Part shown: positions 21,394-33,560 of the stretch, one piece after another | How the letters are laid out: each line of letters opens with the position of its first letter | Position numbering within the stretch: the first letter of the stretch is position 1 | NCBI GenBank assembly: GCA_033032865.1 | Contig: JAWHQI010000202.1 | Coordinates: 1,178,001 to 1,242,000, forward strand | DNA length: 64,000 bases | Direction of reading: 5' to 3' | Source: Dactylorhiza incarnata | Taxonomy: Eukaryota > Streptophyta > Magnoliopsida > Asparagales > Orchidaceae | Notes under the pieces: model-generated | Seen by the model: only the letters and a program-made list of their open reading frames with translations | Database searches by the model: none | Told to the model about the DNA's origin: nothing | Program-made: the position numbers and the translations under genes

Positions 21394-21805
21394 TGTAACA
21401 CCCCCATCCATTCAGAGCATTCTATGTGGAAGCAAAAGAGAGAGACAAGAAATATAAACCACAAAACCCGAACCCGGGTATGTCCACTTCTATTACTTGG
21501 AATGAAATATTTTATACAACAAAATTTAGGCACGACGACCTTACAATTTACCAACATCGGCGCGCAGGCCGGCCATACATGAAAAGCAAAAGAACATCAA
21601 AAGGCATTCACGGGCCGCAGCTGCACAAGGGCTTCAGCCCGCTATGAGCCCGCTATGTTCCCGCTCGGCCCAGCACCTGTACAACAAGCCCACCAAAAAC
21701 GGTGGCAAAACAGGGCAACGGTCAGTTAAAGCTGACCAAATTATAACGACCCCACCCCTTCGAGGTGGTGGCAGTTCTAACCATCCCTACAAAACAACCT
21801 CAGCA

Positions 21806-21842
<37 letters not shown>

Positions 21843-22308
21843 AGTGCGACTAGCAAAGCCCACAACAGTTCATACATATGCAACAATCATAAACGTGGGA
21901 ATGGCCTCCACGTCTCGTGCTCTCAGGCACTCTTTGGTGTACTCCGCCTTCCACCACCATCCATTCTCGATGGCTTTGCCCTTCGAGGCTAAAGTCGGTG
22001 GCCCGAATACCAGGGCTCTCCCGTGCTTTTAATTGTGAACATCCCGTAGTCCGAAGACTCTTTCCCGTTGCTTCCCGACATGCTGTACGAGCCTTACTAA
22101 TCAGGTGCTGCAATGGTGCGGTTTCAGGTTCGCCAAATGCCCGTTGTTCACAGCTCTCATTGTACAACACGAAGAGCGGGTATGGCGTCCCCTCAGCCCA
22201 GGTATTCTCAATTAGCCGTCTCTACGGGCCGCTAAGTCATCCACCTGGACACCCTCACAGGTCGGACACACAGGCCTCAGGTCCTCTCAACAGGTGGGCA
22301 CAACAACA

Positions 22309-22615
22309 TCACCAGAACTCAGTCTGGGAGCTATTGTCGGCGTTAACGCTAACGCCTGACGGTAGCACACAGAGACCTTATTTTGTCTTCTAGCTGTGGG
22401 TGCTTCCCGGGGCACACCCCCAGGCATTGCTGCACAAGCAGTAGCACTCCCACTGCCTCAGAATGCACAAAATCACCAGAACCAAGTCTGTGAGCTACCG
22501 CCCGGCGATAACGCTAACGCCGGCGGTAGTGAACAGAAACTCCATTTCTATTTCTAACTTCGGGTGCTTCCCGGGGCACACCCCTAGGCGTTGCTGCGCA
22601 CGCAGTAGCACCCTC
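22309..22615. repeat. 164-bp duplication in E4 LTR
   Basis: TCACCAGAAC starts copies at 22309 and 22473. Each continues to a GGGTGCTTCCCGGGGCACAC block and a GCAGTAGCAC end. The same pair is present at about 43678-43985 in the other LTR, so it predates insertion. Confidence 0.85.
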
Positions 22616-23579
22616 TAGTCCTACGAAGCAGTATAACAACACAGAGCTTTCCCCCGGCACGCACAATATCAAAAGCATCACCAATCCGGATGAACCGTCT
22701 CGGATGGGCTTCACACAGCGCGCCTACGCCCATTTTACGCATGGACTCTACATGTATGCAAGATTTGATGGGAATAACATGAATCGACCCGTCGGAGGCC
22801 ACGACCTCACCCTTTTGGGTAGGGGCCTCAACGATGCACGGAAAAGGACTAGGACACGTCCAAATGAGGGTAGAAGAGATCGTTACCCTTAAAGTGCGCT
22901 TCTGAACCATAGGTTGAACAACACGGATTTGGTTTCCGCACACCGGTCCGAGCTCCGAAATGACCACGTGAGTTCTTCCTTGCACTTCGCCGGCCAAGCT
23001 CAAGCACCACGGCTACGCACACAGCAACACCCAACCCAAAGGGGTCGGCCTTCTCCTAACCGGCGGCGGCCGGGACAAAGAGAGGAGGAGAGGACTCGGC
23101 TCGGGCTTCTCCTTCCAACAGCAAAACGAGAGAGAGGAGAGGGGCTCGAATCCTCCTTGTTGATGGGAGAAAAGGAGAGGAAGGGGGAGCTGGGTCCTCC
23201 TTGCCCTAGGCGGCAACGGGAAGGGGAGAAGAGGGACTCGGGTGAGGGAGTTCCTCCAGGCGACTTCTCCACACGAGAGGAGCTCAGCTCCTTGCGGTCG
23301 GGAGAGAGGAAACGAGAGCAGGGAGATCGGGAGGGCTCGACACTCCTCCTGGCGGCCGTTCTGCGCGAACGAGGGCGAGAGAGAGCGCGATCGGGGAGGG
23401 GGATCGGGAATGAGAGGGAGAGGGGGTATTAGGGGTTTTATCAAAACCCTAGCCCATCCCTGCTATCCGCAGACCCTGCTCCAAACCGCACCCCAAACTC
23501 CGCTATTCGCACCCCACTAATGATTCGATCGGCCCGATCTCCTTCTCCGCTCAAATTCGCAGAGCAGAATAAACAGGGC

Positions 23580-23735
23580 GCACGAGCATCGGCGCACGGT
23601 CAGTGGTCGTGCGCGAAGCACCTCCACTAATCGTGCGCTTACCGCAACAGAACTCCATTTTCTTGCGAATTAACGCACGATCGCTGACGCACGATCACTG
23701 GTCGTGCGCGAAGAGAAACAATGGTCGTGCGCGAA
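23580..23735 (-). promoter_or_regulatory. E4 U3 cluster of CGCACGA/TCGTGCG motifs
   Basis: About 90-240 bp into U3 the sequence TCGTGCGCGAAG occurs three times, with further CGCACGA and GCACGATC copies in the opposite orientation that could pair. The same cluster recurs at 44947-45105. A regulatory role is inferred from position only. Confidence 0.45.
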
Positions 23736-23822
23736 GAGCTGCTATGAAATTTCCAGCCTAATCCGAGTGCAGCACCACCTCTCCGCCTAACTCGCTGAAC
23801 TACGACTTCTTGGGGTGTTACA

Positions 23823-23842
23823 ACTTCACCCCCCTTAAAAGA
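23823..23842 (-). other. E4 polypurine tract
   Basis: Minus strand TTTTAAGGGGGGTGAAGT precedes the 3' LTR start TGTAACACC; the GGGACGAAATTC upstream is the usual chromovirus context. Confidence 0.85.
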
Positions 23843-23927
23843 ATTTCGTCCCGAAATATGTAAAAACAGGCATATATAAATATATCCAAAAAGGTCTTTA
23901 CATAAAGTGGAAAAAGAGAGATAAACG

Positions 23928-24271
23928 TCACCGAAACAGCTCGGGGAACTCCTCCATCATGGTCTTCTCATGCTCCCATGAGAGTTCCTCGCGACCGCAG
24001 TTGTCCCAACGGACATTTACCATACGGATCGCCCTGTTCCACTACTGACGCACATCGGCATCCTCGATGCTAATGGGCCTGACCGCCGTCATAAGCCCAC
24101 TATCAACGGGCATCTGATCCGCCGCGACCACATGCATAGGCTCTTGCACCGCCTTCCGCAACACGGAGATGTGGAAAACATCGTGTAGCCCGCTCAGTTC
24201 CGCTGATAGTGCAAGCCTATAAGCCGCCTCGGCGACGCGCTCGATGATCTCGAACGGTCCAAGGTATCTCG
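23928..24271 (-). pseudogene. E4 integrase C-terminus and chromodomain-like tail
   Basis: The frame resumes right after the E5 LTR with TRYLGPFEIIERVAEAAYR, LHDVFHISVLRK and later VNVRWDNCGREELSWEHE and EEFPELF, ending at TGA 23928-23930. A TAG near 24042 interrupts it just before the tail, one step from CAG. The tail is the degenerate chromodomain of Tekay-type integrases, thought to steer integration to heterochromatin. Residues read upstream of 24272 belong to the E5 LTR and are not part of this protein. Confidence 0.85.
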
Positions 24272-24828
24272 TGTAAGACCCCCTTTTTTTTTGCAAAAAC
24301 CACTGGGTCTTAGGCCCAGAACCGCCGTTTTGCGGTGACACCCTCGCTTGGGAAGGTCGCCACTACAAAACGCCGATCCTGCCGACCAATTCGATCACAA
24401 AGAAAAGTAAGGTTTAAATGATTAAATAAGCAAAGTCCACATCACATATAATTAAACCATCAAGAGATGTCCACATACATAACTGAAACAGAAAAAAACG
24501 ATAACAAGGGCTTCTGCCCGATACAAAATAGCCTCACTACAAAGATCACTCGCGGAAGCAAATCAACTATAACAAACACTCACGGATCCTGTCATCTGTG
24601 CTCCTGAGCTAGACTGCCCCGCCTCCATTTGCACCGGCCTCTGGTGCTGCCCCGTCGCCGCGGTCTCCTAAAATGATAAGGTCCATCGACCGTCAGTCAA
24701 AATGACTCAGCCAATTCCCCACCCCTCCCCCCAAGGCTCCTAGGCACCGTATGGGGAGGAGGAAGTGGAGGACAAACAAGGGGTAATACATAAGCAGATG
24801 ACAAGGTGAATTCTACACTACACAGGTG

Positions 24829-24840
24829 TATATATATAAA
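24829..24840 (-). promoter_or_regulatory. E5 LTR TATA-like sequence
   Basis: Minus strand TTTATATATATA lies 560 bp before the LTR end and is conserved at about 35450-35460 in the other LTR. If it is the core promoter, U3 is over 5 kb long, which is unusual; another start site is possible. Confidence 0.35.
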
Positions 24841-27800
24841 TGAAGCAGGAAATAGAAAGCAGCATGGTAAAAGAATATAATGAACAGTGAGCAGTAAGTA
24901 TAGTGGCAGGTAAATATTATAAAAATAACCATTGATTTATAGGAATGCCCATACAAACCTATAGACCAAGGGGTCGTTTAGTAGGGCCTATCGTATAAAA
25001 AGTCCCATACCAATTTATACGATAGGTGTCAGGGGTTGAATGTTATGTTTATGCCATGATATGCAGAGTATGTTATTATGCTATGATCATACAAGTGCAA
25101 CTCACTCACTACGACTCTATGCGCATAGACCTTTAGTTCCCCCTTTTTGGATCTAGCAAGACTCCCAGGATACTCCCGTAGTGGCAAACGGAAGCGGTGG
25201 GTTGGGCCTCGCCCACCTCTAGGTTGGTATATGCACTACCTAACCTAGACCTATCGTACGCCTCAACGCAAAACCGCGGAGCGCCTGCGTACTCTTACTG
25301 ACTAGACCGCCAGACTTTTATGGCTAAGTGCAAATACCGCACTTGCTGAGCCCAAGTATCAACGTCGGTGCAACGATCGCCAATACGAAGGACCCACCAC
25401 CTTATGCACATGCAACATATCTTCCAACAATTCCGAGCTACAAGCTCCCCGGGCTAACCCGCCCGTCACCAATAAACATCTCAGAATCATAAGTTCACCG
25501 GACTAAACCGGCTAGACTCCTATAAGAAAACCCTCGTAATACCCTACCTATATTAAACCTAGGTGCTCTAAGGTGCTAACGGGAAAAGACGATCTTTCGT
25601 CAATCCAGGACGACCTATCCCAAGGGTGGTTCCCCACCACCCTAGGACTCACCAAACCCTAATTACTCCAGGGATCCTCACATTATTACATGATTACCAC
25701 TCAACCCTCACATCTCCAAATCAATGACCACCAGTTTGACCCTTAACCCCAAAGTTGCCAAATTGCTAAACGCAGACCACCCTTAACGATTTGATGCTCA
25801 TGAAGGGAGGTACCTTAAATAATCAATTCTATGACCCAATACTTTAAATGGGGGTCCATGCTACTTATTTAAGATCAAACCCAGAGTTTTATAATTTTCT
25901 CATCATTATTCATATTTAAAATAATTTCTCCAAAATACAACTTCCCAAGGTTTGAACTACAAGTGTACTTTTCTGACTTCCAATGCCTACCACAATTTTT
26001 ACATAAATCAAGGGTACCTAGAAACCAGTAGATATAAAATGTTAGTAAAATCCAGCAAGATTTACTATTTTTAAAAATTCCAAAAGCCATTTATTTCCAA
26101 TAAATTCCAAAGGAGGTACCCTCATATGAACTCCAATCCTTATGCAAATTTATACAGAGGTGACTCATACTAAAATATTATTCCCTACAAAATTTGATCA
26201 TGTTCCATAGAGGTTACATTTGTAATTTCTACAAATGATATATTTGCAATTAAATCCAAATTGAACTAGAGGTACCAAAAATATCAATCCATAAATTATG
26301 AGAAAAGTACCGTGGGTTCATGATGGTATGAAATGTCATCCAGAAAAGTTTCATGCAATTACAGAAAACTAACACCCTAAAATTAATCATTCCAAAAATT
26401 GCCAACAATATGAATAATTACAATTTGAACCTCCAGAAGTTTTCTAATGGTTCTAACAGAATCTTCCAGGGATTAATAACATTAAAAATAAGTGGGTGAC
26501 AGAAGATGGTTAATTATTAAGTATTATTTCTTCCTAAATCCCAAAACCCTAAACATTTACAAATCTACCCAAGGATTTATTACCTAGGTTTGGCAACTCC
26601 AAACCCCACCAATTTCTCACAGTAGCATTCTATGGTCACCAAGATCAGCTCCCCAAAATTTCAAGTCAAACCATTAAGGTTTGACCCCTCTTCCTTCATT
26701 GGCCTCTAATTGCCACCCAAGATCCTACCAACATTTGGTGAGGAGTGGGGTTCTATTAGGTAACTAATTGGGGTGCAAATAGCATTTATCCCCTTTGCAA
26801 AATACTAGGGTAAACCTCCTCCAATGGCCACCAAATTTGGACCAAAGGTTGGCATGGGGGAGGGTGATGTGCACCCCAAATATGAAGCCAATTGGCGTTG
26901 TGGAAGAGTGGGGGCACTCACCCAAAGTTTTGCCTAAACCTAGGGAGCCTAAGGTTGTCTTGGTGAATTAACCCACCAAATCAACTCCAAAAATTATGAG
27001 ATTTTAACCAGGGACCCTACTTACTCTCTAGGACCACCCATCCAAGTTTGGAATTGTTTTGAGGTGTTTAGGGCACCTAATTAGGTCCCACAAGGATTAT
27101 TGAACTTTTCCAAAAATTATAGGGCAAAGTTCTCCAATCAATCTGATTTTTGGACATGTCCTACATATGTAAAATACTAGCCTACACCCCAAATTTCAAG
27201 TCATTTGGAGTTCTAGATTGATGGGAACATCCAAAACAAGCTCTGGTTAGCCCTATGGACAGACCTCACCAAAATGAGTGTTGTGCCCTAACCAGGGCTC
27301 CAAATCGAGTGAACTCAATTTTGGATTAAACTAGACATCAGGGGCTCCAACTTTGATGTTGGACAATTTTTCCCTAGAGGCCTCTAAGTATTTTTAAAGG
27401 AATTAACTAACTACTGCATTTTAATCACAGTAAATAGGAATTAATACTAAGGGGCGCACGAATCTTGGCGCAGATCCAACAGCGCCTGGTTATCGTCCCC
27501 AATGAACCAGCGGCTAGGATCTGCCACGCCTGGGCCGCCTTGATCGATGATTTCCCAGCCACCTGAGCGCCGCCCCGGCCGACCAACGCCACCACCACCT
27601 CCGTTGAGGTGGTGGCCGGCGATGAGCGGTGGTTGCTCGGGCGGAGGTGGCCGGAATCGTGTTCTGGAAGGAGAAGCCCAACCCGATTGACGGGAGGCTT
27701 TGCTGGCTTGATTCCCTGCCAATTGGCCATGAAACGAGCCGCCGGCGATTGGGATCTAATCCTCAGGAGTCAGGGAAGGGAATCGGACTTGCTGATGGGC

Positions 27801-27933
27801 TTGTCGTCGCGTTGTCCTCGTGTACACCATGGGAGCTCGGGGTGGTTGCGGTGCCATGCCGATTCAAGCCTACAGCACACGATTTCCTCTGAAAACTTGG
27901 GGGTTTCTCTCCTCTCTGGCTTCTGAAGATGGT

Positions 27934-27957
27934 GGGGGGGGGGGGGGGGGGGGGGGG
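27934..27957. repeat. Poly-G run (24 G) in E5 LTR
   Basis: A pure G run precedes the 455-bp unit; the other LTR has 22 G at 38977-38998. On the sense strand it is poly-C. It can form quadruplex or i-motif structures and marks the edge of the tandem amplification. Confidence 0.9.
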
Positions 27958-29317
27958 TCGAATGAAGGTGATGGTGGCTTTAACCACCATTGCCATTAAT
28001 GGCCTCTTCGAATTCTTCCAAGGCCGGCCCCCATTCATTCCCCTGCCTTAATCACTCTTGGAACTTGCTGGAAACTCCTCACAATCGGCAGAGGAGATGA
28101 AAGGGAGTGTTAATGGGGGAGGCCAAAGGGTGAATCACCTTAATGGCCATGAATGGCCTCTTTCTCTCACCTCAAAAATGGGGAAACCTCCATTTTCTCG
28201 CTCCTAATCACCATGGCCGGTTTCTCTATTCTCTCCTGAGTTTAATGCTAGTCTACTTAGGCTGGTTGACCAACCAAATGAGTTATCCCGAAGGGATTGG
28301 GTTAGGTTTAGGAGATTTGACCTAAATTGGGCAATTTTGACTTTTGGTCAAATTGGCCAACTGGGTGACCCTAGGATGGGATTTTGGGTCCATTGGGTTC
28401 CAAATTAGGGGTCGAATGAAGGTGATGGTGGCTTTAACCACCATTGCCATTAATGGCCTCTTCGAATTCTTCCAAGGCCGGCCCCCATTCATTCCCCCTG
28501 CCTTAATCACTCTTGGAACTTGCTGGAAACTCCTCACAATCGGCAGAGGAGATGAAAGGGAGTGTTAATGGGGGAGGCCAAAGGGTGAATCTCCTTAATG
28601 GCCATGAATGGCCTCTTTCTCTCACCTCAAAAATGGGGAAACCTCCATTTTCTCTCTCCTAATCACCATGGCCGGTTTCTCTATTCTCTCCTGAGTTTAA
28701 TGCTAGTCTACTTAGGCTGGTTGACCAACCAAATGAGTTAGCCCGAAGGGATTGGGTTAGGTTTAGGAGATTTGACCTAAATTGGGAAATTTTGACTTTT
28801 GGTCAAATTGGCCAACTGGGTGACCCTAGGATGGGATTTTGGGTCCATTGGGTTCCAAATTAGGGGTCGAATGAAGGTGATGGTGGCTTTAACCACCATT
28901 GCCATTAATGGCCTCTTCGAATTCTTCCAAGGCCGGCCCCCATTCATTCCCCCTGCCTTAATCACTCTTGGAACTTGCTGGAAACTCCTCACAATCGGCA
29001 GAGGAGATGAAAGGGAGTGTTAATGGGGGAGGCCAAAGGGTGAATCTCCTTAATGGCCATGAATGGCCTCTTTCTCTCACCTCAAAAATGGGGAAACCTC
29101 CATTTTCTCTCTCCTAATCACCATGGCCGGTTTCTCTATTCTCTCCTGAGTTTAATGCTAGTCTACTTAGGCTGGTTGACCAACCAAATGAGTTAGCCCG
29201 AAGGGATTGGGTTAGGTTTAGGAGATTTGACCTAAATTGGGCAATTTTGACTTTTGGTCAAATTGGCCAACTGGGTGACCCTAGGATGGGATTTTGGGTC
29301 CATTGGGTTCCAAATTA
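27957..29317. repeat. 455-bp tandem triplication private to this LTR
   Basis: Copies start GTCGAATGAAGGTGATGG at 27957, 28411 and 28866 and are nearly identical. The other LTR has a single copy (from 38999). Repeat junctions join CCAAATTAG to GGGTCGAATG, so misalignment probably involved the poly-G edge. Confidence 0.95.
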
Positions 29318-29931
29318 AGTTTAGAAACTATTGGTGGGGTCAATTTGGTCATATGAGTCTTAGTTGACCCAATCTAAGCTAATTTGACCAAAATAGGCTA
29401 AATTGACTTTGGTCAAATTGAGCCCTAGGGATGACTTGGTCATGAGGCTTTTTGGTCCACAGGGTCCCCTATGATATGATAACACTATGGGTAGGGTCAA
29501 TTTAATATGGTGATGGTCACTTTGGGTACTTTGTGGAGAATTGTCATTTTGACCTAAAAAGGGCATTTTGGTCAATTTGCACCCCTTGGGGGGGTTGGGG
29601 GTCCCATGATGGGGCTTTTAGGTCTACTAGGTCTCTTATGGTATTCCAGGCTTAGGTGTGTGATCAATTTGACATGGTGAAGGTTGATTGGCTCTAAATA
29701 GGCTACTTTGACCAATTTGGGGTTTAGGTTGACTTTGGTCAATTTGGCCTCTTAGGTTGACCCCAATGGGCCCTTGGTGCCCTAAGGGGACCCCTAAAGG
29801 GTTAGGGATACTAAGGTGGGGTCAAAAGGTCAAGTTGAGGCCCTAAAGTCCAACCCTAAGCTTGGTAAATGGAAATTGCTATTTGCAGACCAAGGTGGTT
29901 TCCTCCTTCTTTCCTAAGCTCTCAAGGTCAA
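29227..29931. promoter_or_regulatory. W-box (TTGACC/T) cluster in E5 U3
   Basis: Eighteen TTGAC(C/T) sites on either strand lie in 705 bp: 29227, 29247, 29256, 29338, 29363, 29384, 29403, 29411, 29495, 29549, 29570, 29708, 29729, 29737, 29758, 29820, 29828 and 29926. Fewer than one would be expected by chance. Further sites occur in each 455-bp unit. W-boxes bind WRKY factors that mediate defence and stress responses. The cluster is in the 5' part of U3 on the sense strand. Confidence 0.6.
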
Positions 29932-30008
29932 ATGGCTCTTCCTATGGTTTTGTCATACCTAGTATGACAAAACCAACTTAGGGGTCTAGCAGTTTGGGGG
30001 ATGTTACA

Positions 30009-30060
30009 AATCCCAATACATAAAAATAAAAATTTCATCCTCGAAATTCAGACAAGCCTG
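30009..30060 (-). other. E5 degenerate polypurine-tract region
   Basis: Minus strand TTTCGAGGATGAAATTTT, then TATTGGGATT, abuts the 3' LTR start. The context matches the other elements, but the purine run is AT-diluted. Confidence 0.5.
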
Positions 30061-30068
30061 TGGGGTTT

Positions 30069-31380
30069 CTACTTAGAAGAAAATGTAACATCCCAGAAAA
30101 AGTAAATTGTACCTGTCGTAAAAAGTTGCGGATATTTTTGCTGCATCAAGTCCAGTGGCTCCCAAGTGTGCTCTTCCTGTCCATGATTCCTCCATAGGAC
30201 CTTGACCAGCGGAACCTTCTTGCGCCGCAAGACTCGTAGCTCTGTGTCGTCTATCCGAACCGGCTCCAGGTGAATCGATCGATCTGTAGCTACTGGCCCC
30301 TCTGAAGTAGACACCTGCTGCTCAGGCCGAAGTAAAGCCTTCCTAAGTGAGGAGACATGGAATACGTCATGCAGTCCCTCCATATCCGGCGGTAGCTCCA
30401 GTATGTAAGCCAAGGGGCTGATCCGCTCCAGGATCTTATAGGGCCCCATAAACCTCGGACTGAGTTTCTTCCGCCCGCGAACCCTCGAGACTCCGTGCAT
30501 CAGACGTATCTTCAAGAAAACCCGATCTCCCACCTGGAACTCCACCATACGATGACACACATCATAGTACTTGGCCTGCCTGCTCTGGGCCTCCAACATC
30601 CTATCTCGAATCAACCTCACCTGGGCCTCCGTGTCCTCCACGAACTCTGAGCCAAGAGCCTTGGGATCCTCATCCTGAATTCAAGACAATGGTGTCCTGC
30701 ACCTCCGTCCATATAATGCCTCGTATGGTGCTCTGCCTATACTAGCCTGGTGGCTGTTGTTGTACGAGAACTCGACTAATGGCAACAGTCTCTCCCATGG
30801 CTCCCCGCGGTCTAGAATGCAAAGGCGCAAAAGATCCTCCAGGGTCCGATTGGTGCGCTCCGTTTGCCCGTCTATCTGGGGGTGAAAAGCTGTACTGAAG
30901 GTCAACCGGGTGCCTAGGAAGGCCTGCACCGCTCTCCACTCCTTCGACGTAAAACGTCCATCTCGGTTAGACACGATCGTCCTTGGCACACCATGATATC
31001 GGACAAACTGCTCCACAAACTTCCGTACCAAAACCCTAACCGAATCATCCTTCCTGATCGGAATGAACCTGGCCACCTTCGTCAATCTATCGATGATCAC
31101 CCAAATCGAGTCATTTCCCACACGAGATCGGGGAAGACCGTGAATAAAATCCATCGCTATATCGTCGAACTTCCATTCCGGCACCGGAAGTGGTTGCAAT
31201 AATCCTGCTGGGTTCCGGCACTCCGCCTTCACAAGTTGGCAAGTCTCGCAGTGGGTCACAAAGTAAACGATGTCTCTCTTCATACCCGGCCAGTACATGG
31301 TCTTCTTCAAGTCCGCCGTCATCTTGGTAATGCCCGGGTGCACTGAATACCTACTGCAGTGAGCCTCTGCCATAATATCC
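30069..31380 (-). pseudogene. E5 integrase with chromodomain-like tail
   Basis: It continues the single gag-pol frame. The zinc-binding part reads [14 protein letters not shown]...[12 protein letters not shown]. The core has [10 protein letters not shown] and IVSNRDGRF, where the usual second catalytic Asp (SDRD) is Asn, then [14 protein letters not shown] with the Glu. A TGA at 30681-30683 replaces an expected Trp in the GRRCRTPLS(W) region. The C-terminal part (VGDRVFLKIRLMHGV...RFMGPYKILERISPLAY) leads to VKVLWRNHGQEEHTWEP and QKYPQLF, a Tekay-type chromodomain tail. Both the nonsense and the Asp-to-Asn change are G-to-A on the coding strand. Confidence 0.9.
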
Positions 31381-33560
31381 TCCCGAATCTGATCTCCTGC
31401 CGGTATATACACTCGACCCCTAAAACTCAACAGGTCGTCCTTCAGCGAATAATCTCCGGCTGAGCCTGCCTCCAAGGCTCTGAATATCGGCTCCAGCTTG
31501 GCATCCTGCCTCTGCCCTTCCCTGATGTGGTCTCGAATGTCGTAAGTAGCACCAGTCGCCGCTAAGTACTCCTCGTACAGCTCCGAATCATCCTCAGATA
31601 CTAGGGAGATCTGCATATCCTCGAACATCTGCACTAACTCCATGGCCATCAACTTAGGCTCCGCTCCTGACGTAGTAGCTCTCCTGCTCAACGCGTCTGT
31701 TACTACGTTCGCCTTCCCTGGGTGGTAATGCATCGTGTACTGGTAGTCTGATAAGAATTCCACCCATCGCCTCTGCCGGATATTCAGCTCCTTCTGCGTA
31801 TCTACATACTTCAGATTTTTGTGATCTGAGAATATGTCGCAGTGGATACCATAAAGGTAGTGCCGCCAGATCTTGAGAGCGAATACGACCGCTCCCATCT
31901 CCAAGTCATGCACTGGGAAATTCCGCTCGTGATTCTTCAACTGGCGGGAGGCATAAGCTATCACATGCCCGTTCTGCATCAGAACGACACCCATCCCCTG
32001 ATAAGACACACCCGTATACACCTGAAATCCTTCCTTCCCCGACGGAAGGGCAAGGATGGGGGCCGAAGTAAGCCGACCCTTCAGCTCCTGGAAAGCTGTC
32101 TCACACTGTGGCGCCCAAGTAAAAACAGCATCCTTCCTTGTCAGGGAAGTAAGCGGGAGGGCTATCTGAGAAAACCCCTGAACGAACTTCCGGTAGTAGC
32201 CGGCAAGTCCCAAGAAACTCCTCACGTCGGTGGCCGTCTTCAGCGGCGGCCAATCCCGTACTGCCTGAATCTTCGCTGGATCCACTGCCAAGCCTGCTCC
32301 ACTGATGATATGGCCTAGGAAGGCCACCTCCTTCAACCAGAACTGACATTTGCTGAACTTCGCGTACAACTGATGCTCTCGAAGCTTCTCCAAGGTTAGT
32401 GCCAAATGTCGTGCATCCTCCTCCTCTGTCCTCGAGTAGATGAGGATGTCGTCGATGAACACAATGACAAAGATGTCGAGGTAAGGCTCGAACACCCGGT
32501 TCATCAGACTCATAAATGCTGATGGTGCATTTGTGAGCCCGAATGGCATCACAGTGAACTCGTACAATCCGTATCGGCTGCTGAAAGCCGTCTTCGGGAT
32601 GTCCTCCTCCTGGATCCTCAGCTGATAATACCCCGACCTCAAATCCAGCTTCGAGAAGCAGTGGGCTCCCTATAGCTGGTCGAAGAGCTCGTCTATCCTT
32701 GGCAGAGGGTACGTGTTCCGCACCGTCAGCCTATTCAGTGCTCTGTAGTCGATGCACAGTCTGAGCGTCCCATCCTTCTTCTTCACGAATAACACCAGAG
32801 CTCCCCAAGGTGAGGAACTCGGCCTAACGAACCCAGCTTCCACCAGCTCCTGCAGCTGGCTCCGAAACTCTACCAACTCCTTCGGGGCCATCCGATAAGG
32901 AGCTTTGGACACCGGCTTTGCCCCTGGCACCAGCTGAATCTGAAAATCCTTCTCGCGGTGCGGTGGCAGCCCAGGAAGTTTCTCCGGAAATACATCAGCG
33001 AAATCTCGTACAACCGGGATACTTGACACTGAGTCCTTGACTTCAGTCGCCTCAAAGAGCACCTGATAAACCTCGTCTCCCTGCAGGTGGGCCTTGACGT
33101 CCTGAATAGACGATAAGAAGAGACGAGAGGTGGGTTGAGTACCTTCGAATGTCACCTCACCGTCTCTATGCTTTAGTACGATCTGCCTTGACGGGCAGTC
33201 AATCCTTGCCTGGTTCTCATACAACCAACTCATGCCCAGGATCAGGTCGTAGTCTCTCATCTTCAGCACGGTTGCCGGGGCCTCGAACAGTCTTCCTCCA
33301 ATTGCCAAACTCATAATGCACGTTGCGTTTGTTAGAACCTCTGATCCGTCCAGAAACCGCACCCTCATATAGTCGCTTTTGAAGTGCTGGATTTGGTCCA
33401 GGTCCTCGATAAACTTAGCCGAGACGAACGAGTGCGAGGCACCCATATCGAACAAGGTAAACGCAGGTTTGCCAAAAACGGATACTAAACCCGAAGGTTT
33501 TGATGTTTGGTTCAATGCTAAGGTAAAGCTAAAACTTGATAAGGCATTAACATTTAAAAG
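31381..33560 (-). pseudogene. E5 protease, reverse transcriptase and RNase H
   Basis: The protease active site reads [10 protein letters not shown] at 33441-33449; Met replaces the usual Thr or Ser of D-T/S-G, as expected from ACG to [19 protein letters not shown] follows. RT starts [18 protein letters not shown], includes [14 protein letters not shown] and the intact catalytic [10 protein letters not shown] (Asp pair at 32448-32453), then the RNase H part ([34 protein letters not shown]). A TAG at 32670-32672, one step from CAG, interrupts RT just after RIDELFDQL. There is no frameshift anywhere in the domain set. Confidence 0.92.

Larger units (their letters stand above)
21394..23822 (-). 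mobile_element. E4 3' LTR (2.43 kb)
   Basis: It matches the right LTR almost throughout. It lacks about 111 bp present in the other copy just after the terminus (42688-42798) and has a longer (TA)n run at about 21810-21840, which on the sense strand sits where a TATA box would be. A 106-codon frame at 21850-22170 (minus) and GC-rich frames at 22914-23444 recur in both LTRs; they carry no domain and probably persist only because the LTRs are similar. Confidence 0.9.
24272..30008 (-). mobile_element. E5 3' LTR (5.74 kb, complete)
   Basis: On the minus strand it starts TGTAACATCCCCC at 30008 and ends GGGGGTCTTACA at 24272. Relative to the other LTR it has two extra copies of a 455-bp unit (27957-29317) and lacks a 421-bp block. 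It contains an 18-site W-box cluster in U3 and a G24 run. Several overlapping ORFs of 70-105 codons around 27425-29023 follow from the repeat and are not genes. Confidence 0.9.

Noticed and set aside
21850..22170. 106-codon sense-strand ORF in E4 U3, same length in both LTRs
   Set aside because: No recognisable domain and LTR pairing explains the conservation; it would need to be open in diverged family members to be credible.
22914..23444. ORFs of 90-172 codons conserved in both E4 LTRs (also 44282-44812)
   Set aside because: GC-rich low-complexity sequence open on both strands; conservation is explained by the LTR pair being derived from one copy.
24272..24341. Protein start SPQNGGSGPKTQW preceding the E4 integrase tail
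   Set aside because: These codons come from the end of the E5 LTR; the frame is a chance read-through of the nesting junction.
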